Source of the DNA: Pseudomonadota bacterium
Lineage (GTDB): Bacteria > Pseudomonadota > Alphaproteobacteria > Rhizobiales > Rhizobiaceae
Reading direction: 5' to 3'
Assembly: GCA_020161665.1 (NCBI GenBank)
Contig: JAIUPA010000034.1
Coordinates: 124,001-188,000 of the forward strand
Length of the DNA: 64,000 nucleotides
A model generated the notes under the pieces. That model was not told where the DNA came from. It saw nothing but the letters and a program-made list of their open reading frames with translations, and did no database searches. Of the stretch, positions 36,082-44,916 are shown piece by piece. Every line of letters begins with the position of its first letter. The stretch's first letter is position 1. A program made the position numbers and the translations under genes.

Positions 36082-37602
36082 ATGGCCGTGTCCTTTGAAA
36101 TTTCCTTCGCCACGGAGGCCACGCCGCAGGGGGGAACGGCGGTACTGCTGAAGCATTCCGGTGATCATCTGGCCGCCGGTGCGGCCATTGCCGATCCCGC
36201 AAACGTGATTGCCAAGGCCGCTTCGGTCGCCGCTTTCAAGGCAAAAGCCTCGTCGGTTCTCGATGTGCTGGCACCGGCAGGGTCTCCCGCTGACCGACTG
36301 GTGGTGATCGGTCTGGGCGCCTCTGACAAACTGAGCACGGAGACTTTCCTCAATGCCGGCGGCGCAACCGTACCCGCCATCAAGGGGGCGTCGTCCGTCA
36401 CGATCTATCTTGATGCGCCGGGTTCTGAGGTGAGCGGTGCCGCCGCGGCGGACTTCGCTCTGGGCATGCTGCTTCGCGCCTACACGTTTGAAAGCTTCAA
36501 GACCGGCGCGGGCAAGAAGGTGAAGAACGCCGCCCGCGAAGAGGGCGAGGAGGCGAAGGAGCCGGAAACCATTCCCGTCACCATCGTGACGGCGAATGCC
36601 GAATCCGCACGCGCAGCCTTTGCCGAGCGCCGCGCCATTGCCGATGGCGTTCTGCTGGCCCGTGAGCTGGTCAATCTGCCGCCCAACGTGCTGGGCCCCG
36701 TGGAGTTCGCCGCCAAGGCTAAGGCGCTCGAAGCTCTCGGTGCCGAAGTCGAAATCCTCGAGCCGGAAGCGCTGGCCGAACTGGGCATGCGTGCGCTTCT
36801 CGGCGTGGCGCAGGGCTCCGAGCGCCCGGCCCGTGTGGCCGTCATGCGCTGGAACGGCGGCGATAAGGATGCCGCGCCGCTTGCCTTCATCGGCAAGGGC
36901 GTTGTCTTCGATACGGGCGGTATTTCGCTGAAGCCCGGCCTCAACATGGAAGATATGAAGGGTGATATGGGTGGCGCTGCCGCCGTCACCGGCCTGATGC
37001 ACGTTTTGGCCGCCCGCAAGGCGAAGGTGAACGCCGTTGGCGTCATCGGTCTTGTCGAAAATATGCCGGACGGCAAGGCACAGCGCCCCGGCGATATCGT
37101 CACCTCCATGTCGGGCCAGACCATTGAGATCGTCAACACCGATGCCGAGGGCCGCCTCGTGCTCTGCGATATTCTCTGGTACGCCAAGGAGCGCTTCCAG
37201 CCGAAACTGATGATCGATCTGGCAACGTTGACCGGCGCGATTGGTGTCGCTCTGGGTCGCCACCATGCCGGTCTTTTCTCCAATGACGATGCGCTCTCGA
37301 CCGCGCTGACGGCGGCGGGCCTGACGACCGGCGAAAAGCTGTGGCGTCTGCCGCTCGGTCCCGAATATGACCGGATCATCGACAGCCGTTTTGCCGATAT
37401 GAAGAATAGCGGCGGCCGTGCAGCCGGTTCGATTACGGCGGCGCAGTTCCTGCAGCGTTTTGTGGGTGAAACGCCCTGGGCGCATCTCGACATTGCCTCG
37501 ACGGCCATGGATTCGCTGAAGACCGATATCAGCCAGACCTGGGCCTCGGGCTTTGGCGTGCGTCTTCTCGATGAATTCGTGCGCGCCAGCCACGAAGCAT
37601 GA
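36082..37602 (+). CDS. pepA: Leucyl aminopeptidase (M17)
   Basis: A 506-residue manganese/zinc peptidase. The active-site motif NTDAEGRL is at 352-359, and the metal-binding [16 protein letters not shown] at 270-285 and [10 protein letters not shown] at 291-300 are complete. The N-terminal domain has a Lys/Glu-rich insertion around residues 144-161. GGGAGTAAG precedes the start. holC follows after 10 bases, the same order as E. coli pepA-holC. Confidence 0.95.
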   Translation: MAVSFEISFATEATPQGGTAVLLKHSGDHLAAGAAIADPANVIAKAASVAAFKAKASSVLDVLAPAGSPADRLVVIGLGASDKLSTETFLNAGGATVPAIKGASSVTIYLDAPGSEVSGAAAADFALGMLLRAYTFESFKTGAGKKVKNAAREEGEEAKEPETIPVTIVTANAESARAAFAERRAIADGVLLARELVNLPPNVLGPVEFAAKAKALEALGAEVEILEPEALAELGMRALLGVAQGSERPARVAVMRWNGGDKDAAPLAFIGKGVVFDTGGISLKPGLNMEDMKGDMGGAAAVTGLMHVLAARKAKVNAVGVIGLVENMPDGKAQRPGDIVTSMSGQTIEIVNTDAEGRLVLCDILWYAKERFQPKLMIDLATLTGAIGVALGRHHAGLFSNDDALSTALTAAGLTTGEKLWRLPLGPEYDRIIDSRFADMKNSGGRAAGSITAAQFLQRFVGETPWAHLDIASTAMDSLKTDISQTWASGFGVRLLDEFVRASHEA

Positions 37603-37612
37603 CGGAGCAAAT

Positions 37613-38062
37613 GTGACCGAAGTCCTGTTCTACCACCTCACCGAATCCAAGCTGGATGATGCGCTGCCCATGCTCGTGGAAAAGAGCATGGAGCGCGGCT
37701 GGCGCGTGGCGGTGGAGTTTACCGACCCCGAGCGGCGCGACGAGTTCGACGTGCATCTGTGGACATACCGTGACGACAGTTTTCTGCCGCACGGAACGGA
37801 TGATGGCGAGGAACCCGAGCGCCAGCCGGTTCTGTTGACGGTACTGAAAGACAATATCAACGCCGCCAATATCCGCTTCTTCGTCAATGGTGCGAAGCCG
37901 GAGGCGCTGGAAGGCTATGAACGCGCGATTTTGATGTTCGACGGCCATGACGCGGCGGAACTGGACGCCGCGCGCAGCGAATGGAAACGCCTGAAAGCCG
38001 AAGGCCATGCGCTGACCTATTGGCAGCAGACCCCCGAACGCCGCTGGGTCAAGAAGGCTTAA
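37613..38062 (+). CDS. holC: DNA polymerase III subunit chi
   Basis: A 149-residue chi subunit, which links the clamp loader to single-strand binding protein. It starts at a GTG with CGGAG upstream. Family features are EVLFYHLTESKLDDALPMLVEKSMERGWRV, LWTYRDDSFLPHGT and PVLLT. The 3' end overlaps that of the convergent deacetylase gene by 4 bases. Confidence 0.92.
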   Translation: MTEVLFYHLTESKLDDALPMLVEKSMERGWRVAVEFTDPERRDEFDVHLWTYRDDSFLPHGTDDGEEPERQPVLLTVLKDNINAANIRFFVNGAKPEALEGYERAILMFDGHDAAELDAARSEWKRLKAEGHALTYWQQTPERRWVKKA

Positions 38063-38904
38063 CTCGCGCTCGCCACTTCAAAGAGCTTGCTCTTCGATTT
38101 CGGCTTGAGGCTCACGACCTTGTAACCCTCGGCTTTCAACTGGGAAAGCAGGGCAGGCAACATGCTGGCCGTGCGGGCATGAATGTCGTGCATCAGAATG
38201 ATACCGCCGCCATGCTTGCGAACGGCCGCCAGCGTGCGCGTGGCGATCTGTGCCGGGGAAGAGGTGAAATAATCCTTCGAATCCACGTCTACATCGACAA
38301 TCGCCGTGCCCGTGGAAACAATACCACTGCGCAGACGGCGCGTGTCGGAAAGGTAGGGGAAACGAAAAACGGCAGGGTCTTCACCAATGGCCTTGGCAAC
38401 CGCTTTTTCACCGCGCTGAATATCAGCCATCGCCGCATCATAGCCAATGGCAGCAAGGTTCTTGTGGTCGAAGGTGTGGCTGCCCACCGTGTGACCGCGC
38501 TTGGCCACATCCCGGGCGATTGACGGATAGGCGGACGCCATCTGTCCGACCATCAGGAAGGTCGCTTTGACGCCAAAATCGTCGAGCGTTGCCAGAATGC
38601 GCGGCGTCTTGCCGGGCATCGGGCCATCGTCAAAGGTTAGCGCCACTTCCTTGTGGCCAAGATGGATCGCTTCGCCGGGTGTGAAGGAAACCGTGCGTCC
38701 CGCTAGCGCCATCGGGTTTCGCGTGCGCATCCACGCGACGGGGGAAAGCGGCACCGGATCGTCCGCATCCTTGGCGGCCTTGACGCTTGGCGTCGGCAGG
38801 TAGGAGGTCTTCAGCGAGCCGTCGCCCTCAATCTCGCGTTTTCCGGCGCAACCGGCCAAAAGAAGGGTGCTCGCGAGTGCTGCGGCGAGAAGTTTTAGGC
38901 TCAT
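38059..38904 (-). CDS. Polysaccharide deacetylase-type lipoprotein
   Basis: A 281-residue protein with a lipobox, LLLAGC, at residues 14-19, so it is probably membrane-anchored. The NodB/CE4 domain has VALTFDDGPMPGKTPRIL (catalytic Asp), and SHTFDHKN, the His-x3-His metal site. Later motifs are RFPYLSDTRRL and IILMHDIHARTASML. The substrate may be peptidoglycan or another N-acetylated glycan. Its promoter region carries a TTAACCAT half-site. Confidence 0.9.
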   Translation of the reverse strand: MSLKLLAAALASTLLLAGCAGKREIEGDGSLKTSYLPTPSVKAAKDADDPVPLSPVAWMRTRNPMALAGRTVSFTPGEAIHLGHKEVALTFDDGPMPGKTPRILATLDDFGVKATFLMVGQMASAYPSIARDVAKRGHTVGSHTFDHKNLAAIGYDAAMADIQRGEKAVAKAIGEDPAVFRFPYLSDTRRLRSGIVSTGTAIVDVDVDSKDYFTSSPAQIATRTLAAVRKHGGGIILMHDIHARTASMLPALLSQLKAEGYKVVSLKPKSKSKLFEVASAS

Positions 38905-38953
38905 GATCGTGAAAACCGGCGGGACGTTTCGTTGCCGCCGAATTTCTCCGATT

Positions 38954-38961
38954 ATGGTTAA
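38954..38961 (-). promoter_or_regulatory. CtrA-like half-site upstream of the deacetylase gene
   Basis: TTAACCAT on the minus strand, 50 bases before the deacetylase ATG. This is the half-site form of the CtrA consensus. The upstream TTAA of a full site is absent, so the call is tentative. Confidence 0.3.
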
Positions 38962-38980
38962 TGCTTGGTTTCTTGCGCTG

Positions 38981-39020
38981 CAAAAACGTTAAAACACAGG
39001 CAAATGCGTTGTGCTTTAAC
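38981..39020 (-). terminator. Terminator overlapping the stop codon of the ABC-F gene
   Basis: An 11-base stem (GTTAAAGCACA with TGTGTTTTAAC, one G-U pair) with an 11-base loop at 38,988-39,020, followed on the minus strand by GTTTTTGC. The stem includes the TAA stop of the ABC-F gene, so the transcript would end almost at the coding end. Confidence 0.6.
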
Positions 39021-40902
39021 CGGCCATCGCCTCGTCATATTCGGCGGAAAGCTCAAGCCATTGTTCTTCCGCGTCGGCCAGTTTCGCAGCGGCGTCCGAG
39101 CGGGCCTTGGCCTTTTCGGCGGCCTTGGCCGGGCTTTTCTCGTACAGCCTGGGGTCGGCGAGTTCCGTGTCGAGCGCTTGAATCAAAGTCTCGAGCTTCT
39201 TGGTCAAGGCTTCGATTTCATTGATCTTCTTGCGAAGTGGCGCAAGGCTGGCGCGCTTGTCGGCTGCGGCCTTGCGCTGCTCTGCCTTGTTGACGCTATC
39301 CTCTCCGGCGGACTTGGATGCCTGATCCTTGCCCTTGCCGCTTTGCACGATGAGCGCGCGGTAGTCTTCAAGATCGCCGTCGAAATTGGTGACCGTTCCG
39401 TCATTCACCAGCCACAGCCGGTCCACAGTTGCCTCGATCAGATGGCGGTCGTGCGAAATCAGGATGACAGCGCCGGAATAGTCGTTGAGCGCGGCAATCA
39501 GCGCCTTGCGGCTGTCGATGTCGAGATGGTTGGTCGGTTCGTCGAGGATCAAAAGGTTCGGGCTGTCGAAGGCGGCAAGGCCCATCAGCAGGCGCGCCTT
39601 TTCACCGCCGGAAAGGTCCTTGGCGGGCGTATCCATCTTTTCCGTGGCGAGCCCCATCTGGGCCACGCGGGCGCGCACTCTGGCTTCGGGCTGTTCCGGC
39701 ATCAGGCGGCGCACATGCTCGACAGCCGATTGGGTCGGCACCAGATCATCCAGTTGATGCTGCGCGAAGAAGCCGATCTTGAGGCCCGGCGCGGATTTCA
39801 CAAGGCCGCTTTCCGCCTGAAGTCGCCCGGAGATGAATTTGGCAAAAGTCGACTTGCCGTTGCCGTTTGAGCCGAGAAGGGCGATGCGGTCATCGGTATC
39901 GATGCGCAGGTTGAGCTTCTTCAGGATCGGGTTTCCGGGTGCATAGCCAACCGCCGCCCCCTCAATGGCGATGATGGGGGAGGCAGGCTTCTTCTCCGGC
40001 TCGGGAAAAGTGATCGGCGCGACATTGTCCTCGATCACGGCGGCAACCGTGCCCATGCGCTCCAGCGCCTTGATGCGGCTTTGTGCCTGCCGGGCCTTGG
40101 TGGCCTTGGCGCGGAAGCGATCGATGAAGCTTTGCAGGTGCTTGCGCGCCGCGTCGTTCTTCGCCTTGGCCTTCATCTGAAGCTCGTCGGCTTCGGCCTT
40201 CTGGCGCTCGAACTGGTCGTAGGGGCCGCGATAATAGGTGAGCTTCTTTTGGTCGAGGTGAACGATGGAGTTCACCGCCTCGTTCAGAAGATCGCGGTCG
40301 TGGCTGATGATGATGACCGTGTGCGGATAGCGCTTCACGTAATCCTCAAGCCAGAGCGTGCCTTCAAGGTCGAGATAATTGGTCGGCTCGTCGAGGAGCA
40401 GCAGGTCCGGCTCGGAGAATAGGACGGAAGCCAGCGCCACGCGCATGCGCCAGCCGCCGGAAAACGACTTGGCCGGGCGCTTCTGCGCCTCATGGTCAAA
40501 GCCGAGACCGGAGAGAATGGCCGCCGCCCGCGCTTCCGCCGAATGCGCGCCAATATCGGCAAGCCGCGTCTGGATTTCCGCGATCCGGTGCGGATCGGTG
40601 GCTGTTTCCGCCTCCTTCATCAGGCTGGCGCGCTCCTTGTCGGCGGCCAGAACGATCTCGATCAGGGCATCATCGGTGCCGGGCGCTTCCTGCGCCACCT
40701 GACCGATGCGTGCATTCTTCGGGATCGAGATGATACCCGCCTCCGGGGAAAGCTCGCCGGTGATCGCCTTGAACAGCGTGGATTTGCCCGCGCCATTGCG
40801 GCCCACAAGGCCAGCCTTCGCCCCCGCCGGAAGCGAGATGCTGGCGTTTTCGATGAGAAGGCGTCCGGCAATGCGGACGGTGAGGCCGGAAATCGTAATC
40901 AT
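39016..40902 (-). CDS. ABC-F family ATPase (Uup/YheS-like)
   Basis: A 628-residue protein with two ABC ATPase domains and no membrane segments. Walker A motifs are GRNGAGKS near residue 33 and GSNGNGKS in the second half. Signatures are SFSGGWRMRVALA and DLSGGEKARLLMG, with LLLDEPTNYLD and LILDEPTNHLD as Walker B. Between them is the charged linker of ABC-F proteins (AKAKNDAARKHLQSFIDRFRAKATKARQAQSR), and a Lys/Ala coiled-coil tail follows. The group acts on ribosomes. I chose ATG 40902 because of AAGGCGGG upstream; the frame is open 16 codons further. Confidence 0.92.
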   Translation of the reverse strand: MITISGLTVRIAGRLLIENASISLPAGAKAGLVGRNGAGKSTLFKAITGELSPEAGIISIPKNARIGQVAQEAPGTDDALIEIVLAADKERASLMKEAETATDPHRIAEIQTRLADIGAHSAEARAAAILSGLGFDHEAQKRPAKSFSGGWRMRVALASVLFSEPDLLLLDEPTNYLDLEGTLWLEDYVKRYPHTVIIISHDRDLLNEAVNSIVHLDQKKLTYYRGPYDQFERQKAEADELQMKAKAKNDAARKHLQSFIDRFRAKATKARQAQSRIKALERMGTVAAVIEDNVAPITFPEPEKKPASPIIAIEGAAVGYAPGNPILKKLNLRIDTDDRIALLGSNGNGKSTFAKFISGRLQAESGLVKSAPGLKIGFFAQHQLDDLVPTQSAVEHVRRLMPEQPEARVRARVAQMGLATEKMDTPAKDLSGGEKARLLMGLAAFDSPNLLILDEPTNHLDIDSRKALIAALNDYSGAVILISHDRHLIEATVDRLWLVNDGTVTNFDGDLEDYRALIVQSGKGKDQASKSAGEDSVNKAEQRKAAADKRASLAPLRKKINEIEALTKKLETLIQALDTELADPRLYEKSPAKAAEKAKARSDAAAKLADAEEQWLELSAEYDEAMAG

Positions 40903-41055
40903 GCCCGCCTTTTGGCCGAGATTGCGGGCTTCGGCAAGAGGAACCTGCAAGCCTGAGCTTGAGAAGACAAGCCCCGCACCATGCGCGATGCGTTATCAAA
41001 GGGCAGGGAGAAAGCGGGATTCGCCCGCTGCCGTGAAGGGAAACCAACGAGACCG

Positions 41056-41814
41056 ATGAACCGCCTGCTTTCGCATGTCATGACCCTGATCCGCGTGATC
41101 GTCTCGCAAGGAGTGGTGCTGGGCGGCATCGTGCTTTACGCCCGCATGGGCGGAACGCTGCCCTTTGGCCTGCCGGTTCTGCTGCTCATTCAGGGGCTTC
41201 TGGCTGCACTTCTCGGGCGCCTTCTCGGGCTCTGGCTGTTCTGGGTGCCGCTGCAGATCCTGCTGCCCTTCGCGCTCGCTTATGGTCAGGTCGTGCCCGC
41301 CTGGGTCTATGCGGCGGGCTTTGCCGCTTCGGTTCTGGTTTTCTGGAATGGCACGGCCGAGCAGGTGCCGTTCTACATGACCAACCGCCGCACTTTCGCG
41401 GCCATCGCCGGTCTGGTGACGGAGGCGAAGGCGAAATCGGTGGTCGATCTTGGCAGCGGCATGGGCGGCGTCGTCACCTATCTGGCGTCACGCGATCCCG
41501 CGATCCGCGTCGATGGCGTGGAAACCGCGCCGCTTCTGATCATGCTGTCGAAAGCCCGGCTTCTCCTCAGCCGCCTTGCCAATGCCCGCATTCTCTATCG
41601 AAGCCTGTGGGAGACAGACCTTTCCCAATACGATCTGGTCTACTGCTTCCTGTCGCCGGTGCCGATGGCAAGGCTTTACGAAAAGGCGAAGCGGGAAATG
41701 CGGCCCGGCACCTTGCTGGTTTCCAACAGCTTCGAGGTGCCGGATGTGACGCCGGAGAAGGTGATCACCGTTGATGATGCCCGCCAGACGCAGCTGATTG
41801 TCTACACGCTTTAA
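41056..41814 (+). CDS. Membrane-anchored class I methyltransferase (FAM173/AntKMT-like)
   Basis: A 252-residue protein. The first 105 residues have three to four hydrophobic segments (about 8-30, 36-62, 64-80 and 82-100). The remaining half is a short SAM-dependent methyltransferase with the motif I VVDLGSGMGGVV and GVETAPLLIMLSKARLL. The stretch SQYDLVYCFLSPVPMARLYEKAK resembles FAM173/ATPSCKMT lysine methyltransferases, which modify ATP synthase c subunit or adenine nucleotide translocase in mitochondria. That assignment is inference. It converges on the DinB gene with a 4-base overlap. Confidence 0.75.
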   Translation: MNRLLSHVMTLIRVIVSQGVVLGGIVLYARMGGTLPFGLPVLLLIQGLLAALLGRLLGLWLFWVPLQILLPFALAYGQVVPAWVYAAGFAASVLVFWNGTAEQVPFYMTNRRTFAAIAGLVTEAKAKSVVDLGSGMGGVVTYLASRDPAIRVDGVETAPLLIMLSKARLLLSRLANARILYRSLWETDLSQYDLVYCFLSPVPMARLYEKAKREMRPGTLLVSNSFEVPDVTPEKVITVDDARQTQLIVYTL

Positions 41815-42326
41815 AGCGCCAGCCAGCGCTCGCCGGCACTTCGCTGGAAGTAGATGAGATCGAGAACCAGCGACGGTCCACCCACCGATGTGATGATGCC
41901 ATGCACCTGACCGCGATGATGGGTCTGGTGGTTGAAGACATGGGCGAGAATGGTGGCAAGCGGCTGCGTGAAATGCGATGTTCCCGCCACATTGGAATAA
42001 GTGACAGCGCGCGCCAGATCGGTCTCCGAAAGGTCTTCCAGAAAGTCGATCATCCGTTCGTCTTCCGCCACGCGGGCCGCCGTCAACCCGGCAAGATCAT
42101 CATGAAGGATGACATCAAGCGAGGCGGGCGCTTCGCCCGTCCCGGACAAGCGCTTCATCCAGATGCGGTCCGCCACCAGAATATGGTTCAGCGTACGGTG
42201 CGCCGATCCGAAAAAGGCACCTTTGTCGGCCCGGTAATCTGCATCGGGAAGGGCGGCGCAAGCCTCGTAGACCCGTGCATTGGCCCAGCGATTGTAATCG
42301 GCAAACATGCGGAAATGACGAAGCAT
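41811..42326 (-). CDS. DinB family protein
   Basis: A 171-residue four-helix bundle protein. The three metal-binding histidines expected in DinB/YfiT proteins are visible: HRTLNHILVADRIW, and HVFNHQTHHRGQVHGII. The start MLRHFRMFADYNRWANARV is also typical. Many members are thiol-dependent metalloenzymes (mycothiol, bacillithiol or glutathione), but the reaction here is unknown. Confidence 0.87.
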   Translation of the reverse strand: MLRHFRMFADYNRWANARVYEACAALPDADYRADKGAFFGSAHRTLNHILVADRIWMKRLSGTGEAPASLDVILHDDLAGLTAARVAEDERMIDFLEDLSETDLARAVTYSNVAGTSHFTQPLATILAHVFNHQTHHRGQVHGIITSVGGPSLVLDLIYFQRSAGERWLAL

Positions 42327-42457
42327 CGGTTCCTCCCTGATGACTGGTTATTCTATCACGCGAAAGCGTCAACGCGGCTGATGGCGTTCATGAAATTTGC
42401 TGATTTGATTTCTCGCCGCAGGCCCGCTTCAATGTGGCCCAACTGAAGGAGAGATGA

Positions 42458-43147
42458 ATGGCGCGCATTCTTTACACGCTTTGCGGAACCGATGTGACGA
42501 GACCCTTTTCGCCGCATTGCTGGAAGGCGGTCATGGCACTGGCCCATAAGGGGCTGGAATTCGAAGAGCGCCCCATGCCCTTCACAGCTATCCCGGAACT
42601 GGAGGAGGGGTTCTCGAAGATCGTTCCGATTCTCTGCGACGGGGAAGAGCGCGTGGCCGACAGCTTCGCCATCGCCCGTTATCTCGAAGAGGACTATCCG
42701 GATCGTCCCTCGCTGTTCATGGGGCCGGGCGGTGAGGCCATGGCGCGTTTCGTCGAAGGCTGGTCGCAGACCCAGATCCACCCGGCGGTGACGGCGATTG
42801 CCATTTTGAAAATCCACGACATGCTGGATGAAAAGGATCAGGCCTATTTCCGCAAGACGCGCGAAGCAGCGCTCGGGCGCACGCTGGAGGAAGCGGCTGC
42901 CGGTGCAGATGAGGCCCGCGCCGCCTTTCCGGCACGCCTGCAACCGATCCGCCACATGCTGCGCGCGCAACCCTTCCTCGGCGGTGACGCGCCGCTTTTT
43001 GCCGATTACATCGTCTTTGGCGCGCTGCAATGGCTCCGGATCGTCGCTGGCCCGGTGCCTTTCCTGCCGGACGACCCGGTTTCTGACTGGTTCGAACGCC
43101 TGCTCGATGCCAATGATGCCATCGGTCGCAGTGTGACAGCGGCGTGA
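42458..43147 (+). CDS. Glutathione S-transferase (beta-etherase-like)
   Basis: A 229-residue GST. The thioredoxin-like N-terminal domain has DVTRPFSPHCWKAVMALAHKG, KIVPILCDGEERVADSFAIARYLEEDYP, and then an all-helical C-terminal domain. The CxxxPFSPHCWK start and KIVPILCDG stretch recall the LigE/LigF-like beta-etherase group of bacterial GSTs, though this does not prove lignin activity. GGAG precedes the ATG. ndk follows after 78 bases with its own promoter. Confidence 0.88.
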   Translation: MARILYTLCGTDVTRPFSPHCWKAVMALAHKGLEFEERPMPFTAIPELEEGFSKIVPILCDGEERVADSFAIARYLEEDYPDRPSLFMGPGGEAMARFVEGWSQTQIHPAVTAIAILKIHDMLDEKDQAYFRKTREAALGRTLEEAAAGADEARAAFPARLQPIRHMLRAQPFLGGDAPLFADYIVFGALQWLRIVAGPVPFLPDDPVSDWFERLLDANDAIGRSVTAA

Positions 43148-43162
43148 AAATCGCGTGAACCC

Positions 43163-43191
43163 CTTGTTTTTCAGGGTGAGGGCGGGTAATT
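43163..43191 (+). promoter_or_regulatory. Predicted promoter of ndk
   Basis: CTTGTT (43,163-43,168), 17 bases, GTAATT (43,186-43,191). The -10 lies in an inverted repeat GCGGG-TAATTAG-CCCGC (43,183-43,199), which could also form a hairpin in the leader. Confidence 0.45.
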
Positions 43192-43225
43192 AGCCCGCGA
43201 TTCCCAATCTGAAGGACTGGATAAC

Positions 43226-43648
43226 ATGGCGATTGAACGCACTTTTTCGATGATCAAGCCGGACGCTACCAAGCGCAACCTGACCGGCGCCATCACCAAG
43301 GTTTTTGAAGACAACGGCCTGCGCGTCGTGGCTTCCAAGCGCGTCTGGATGAGCGTTCGCGAAGCTGAAGGCTTCTACGCCGTTCACAAGGAACGCCCCT
43401 TCTTCGGCGAACTCGTTGAATCCATGACGGCTGGCCCGACCATCGTTCAGGTTCTCGAAGGCGAAAACGCCATCCTGAAGAACCGCGAAATCATGGGCGC
43501 CACCAACCCGGCTCAGGCCGCTGAAGGCACCATCCGCAAGCAGTTCGCCCTCTCCATCGGCGAAAACTCGGTTCACGGCTCTGACGCCCCGGAAACCGCC
43601 GCTCAGGAAATCGCCTACTGGTTCTCCGCCACCGAAATCGTTGGCTGA
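43226..43648 (+). CDS. ndk: Nucleoside diphosphate kinase
   Basis: A 140-residue enzyme balancing nucleoside triphosphates. The phosphorylated histidine is His117 in [13 protein letters not shown], and the N-terminal [18 protein letters not shown] is universal in the family. Codon use is strongly biased, as expected for a highly expressed gene. A strong terminator follows. Confidence 0.97.
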   Translation: MAIERTFSMIKPDATKRNLTGAITKVFEDNGLRVVASKRVWMSVREAEGFYAVHKERPFFGELVESMTAGPTIVQVLEGENAILKNREIMGATNPAQAAEGTIRKQFALSIGENSVHGSDAPETAAQEIAYWFSATEIVG

Positions 43649-43694
43649 ATCATTCTCTGAGGCGCATGCCTCAGGTGATTGAAAAGTTTCGAAG

Positions 43695-43721
43695 AAGCCC
43701 GGCTCCGTGCCGGGCTTTTTT
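43695..43721 (+). terminator. Intrinsic terminator of ndk
   Basis: AAGCCCGG, 7-base loop, CCGGGCTTTTTT: an 8-base stem with a 6-T run, 47 bases after the ndk stop. Confidence 0.9.
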
Positions 43722-43738
43722 GTGCCGGGGACGGCGGT

Positions 43739-44410
43739 CTATTCGCTTGGGGTACTTTCAGGCTGCGGCTTGTTGACGACCGTCGTTTCCTTCGTGGCGC
43801 CAGCCAGATCGATCGGACGGATGCGATAGACTTCCTGCAAGAAAAGATAGAGAAAGCCGAGCGACAGGCACATGACGGTGATGCCGATCAGCGCCGAGTT
43901 GAATTGAACCTTCTTCGGCTCTAACGTCGCGCTGAACACGGCGCCGCCTTGCAGCGCGCCCTGACCATCTTTGCCATCAGATGAATCAGCCTTGGGCACG
44001 GCTTGCGGGACGATTTTCCGGGTGGAATGCATTTCATATCCGGCAAAAAGCACACCCGAGAGACAGATAACCACCACCACAAAAAGCAACCAGTTGGAGG
44101 CCGTCGTTTGCCAGCGGAATATTTCAACCTGTTGTTGGCGAAGGTCGTTCGCGCTTTGATTGACGGAGGCGGTCGCCTCGTAAAAAGAGCGAATGGCATG
44201 GGTGCGTGCCGCTGCAATCTCGGCACTCTGGGCTTCTGAAAGCCCGCTCGGTACATTGGCCAATTGCCCCGCGAGATCGTTCAAAGCCCTGTCCCGTTCC
44301 GCAAGCTGGGCCTTGAGCGTTTGAACCTCATCCGCAGATTGCCCATAGGCAAGGCCGTCGATGCTCACGCCCAGACACAGAACAAGCAGGAAGAAGCGAA
44401 ACGATTTCAT
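43739..44410 (-). CDS. Unrecognised membrane protein with coiled-coil periplasmic part
   Basis: A 223-residue protein I cannot assign. It has a signal peptide (residues 1-23, ending AYGQ), a heptad-like stretch at about 27-60 (VQTLKAQLAERDRALNDLAG), two membrane spans (about 106-125 and 172-192) separated by a polar, Gly/Asp-rich loop, and a Thr/Pro-rich C-terminus. ATG starts directly at the end of the upstream 143-codon gene (TGA then ATG), so both are translated from one mRNA. The AAGGAGG binding site sits inside that gene's end. GC content and codons look more AT-rich than in ndk or moaE. Confidence 0.7.
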   Translation of the reverse strand: MKSFRFFLLVLCLGVSIDGLAYGQSADEVQTLKAQLAERDRALNDLAGQLANVPSGLSEAQSAEIAAARTHAIRSFYEATASVNQSANDLRQQQVEIFRWQTTASNWLLFVVVVICLSGVLFAGYEMHSTRKIVPQAVPKADSSDGKDGQGALQGGAVFSATLEPKKVQFNSALIGITVMCLSLGFLYLFLQEVYRIRPIDLAGATKETTVVNKPQPESTPSE

Positions 44411-44842
44411 TCAATCCTCCTTACAGCGGCATGACGAATAGGCTTCAGGCATTTGGACGGAATAGCACCAGAGTGGGACCGAGCATAAAAAGACAGGCTT
44501 TGTTCGCGATTTAACGATCCCAATCGGGACGTTCACACCAAAAGGGTGGACTGGTGGAGAGATTTGCGTGGGTAAGCCCAACTCCTGGCTACCTTGATCC
44601 ATGCCTATGCCGGGCATTTGCGGAATGCCAAGAGACCGCTCGATCTGGACACGGACGGTGCTTTCGGGACCGGAAATCGCCGAGGGCAACCCCTGGAACC
44701 CAGGTTTGGGCAAAGGCAAGGGCGCTATCGTTTCTTGAGGTAATGTCGGACCCACGCCAGAAAGGTCTGCACCTTGGCCGAGGGCCTGCGTGGCAGCCAG
44801 CGTGAAGATAAGGATAAGGGCGTTGGTCTTGATCTTTATCAT
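44411..44842 (-). CDS. Unrecognised small exported Pro-rich protein
   Basis: A 143-residue protein with a signal peptide (to about residue 22, QALGQ), a proline/glycine-rich mature part (LPQETIAPLPLPKPGFQGLP), and four cysteines near the C-terminus (120, 126, 138, 140; the last two as Cys-Arg-Cys) that could form disulfides. I do not recognise it. There is no ribosome binding site, and the predicted promoter would start the transcript at the AUG. It is directly followed by the 223-codon membrane protein gene. Confidence 0.65.
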   Translation of the reverse strand: MIKIKTNALILIFTLAATQALGQGADLSGVGPTLPQETIAPLPLPKPGFQGLPSAISGPESTVRVQIERSLGIPQMPGIGMDQGSQELGLPTQISPPVHPFGVNVPIGIVKSRTKPVFLCSVPLWCYSVQMPEAYSSCRCKED

Positions 44843-44848
44843 AAGATC

Positions 44849-44877
44849 AATACATCAATAAATTGCGTAATTGTAAA
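44849..44877 (-). promoter_or_regulatory. Candidate promoter giving a leaderless transcript
   Basis: On the minus strand, TTTACA (44,872-44,877), 17 bases, TGTATT (44,849-44,854). The A of the ATG (44842) is 7 bases beyond the -10, so it is probably the +1. The region is clearly AT-rich compared with its surroundings. Confidence 0.4.
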
Positions 44878-44916
44878 CAGTAATTTTAGATTGCAGGAAG
44901 GCCCCATGCGAACGGA

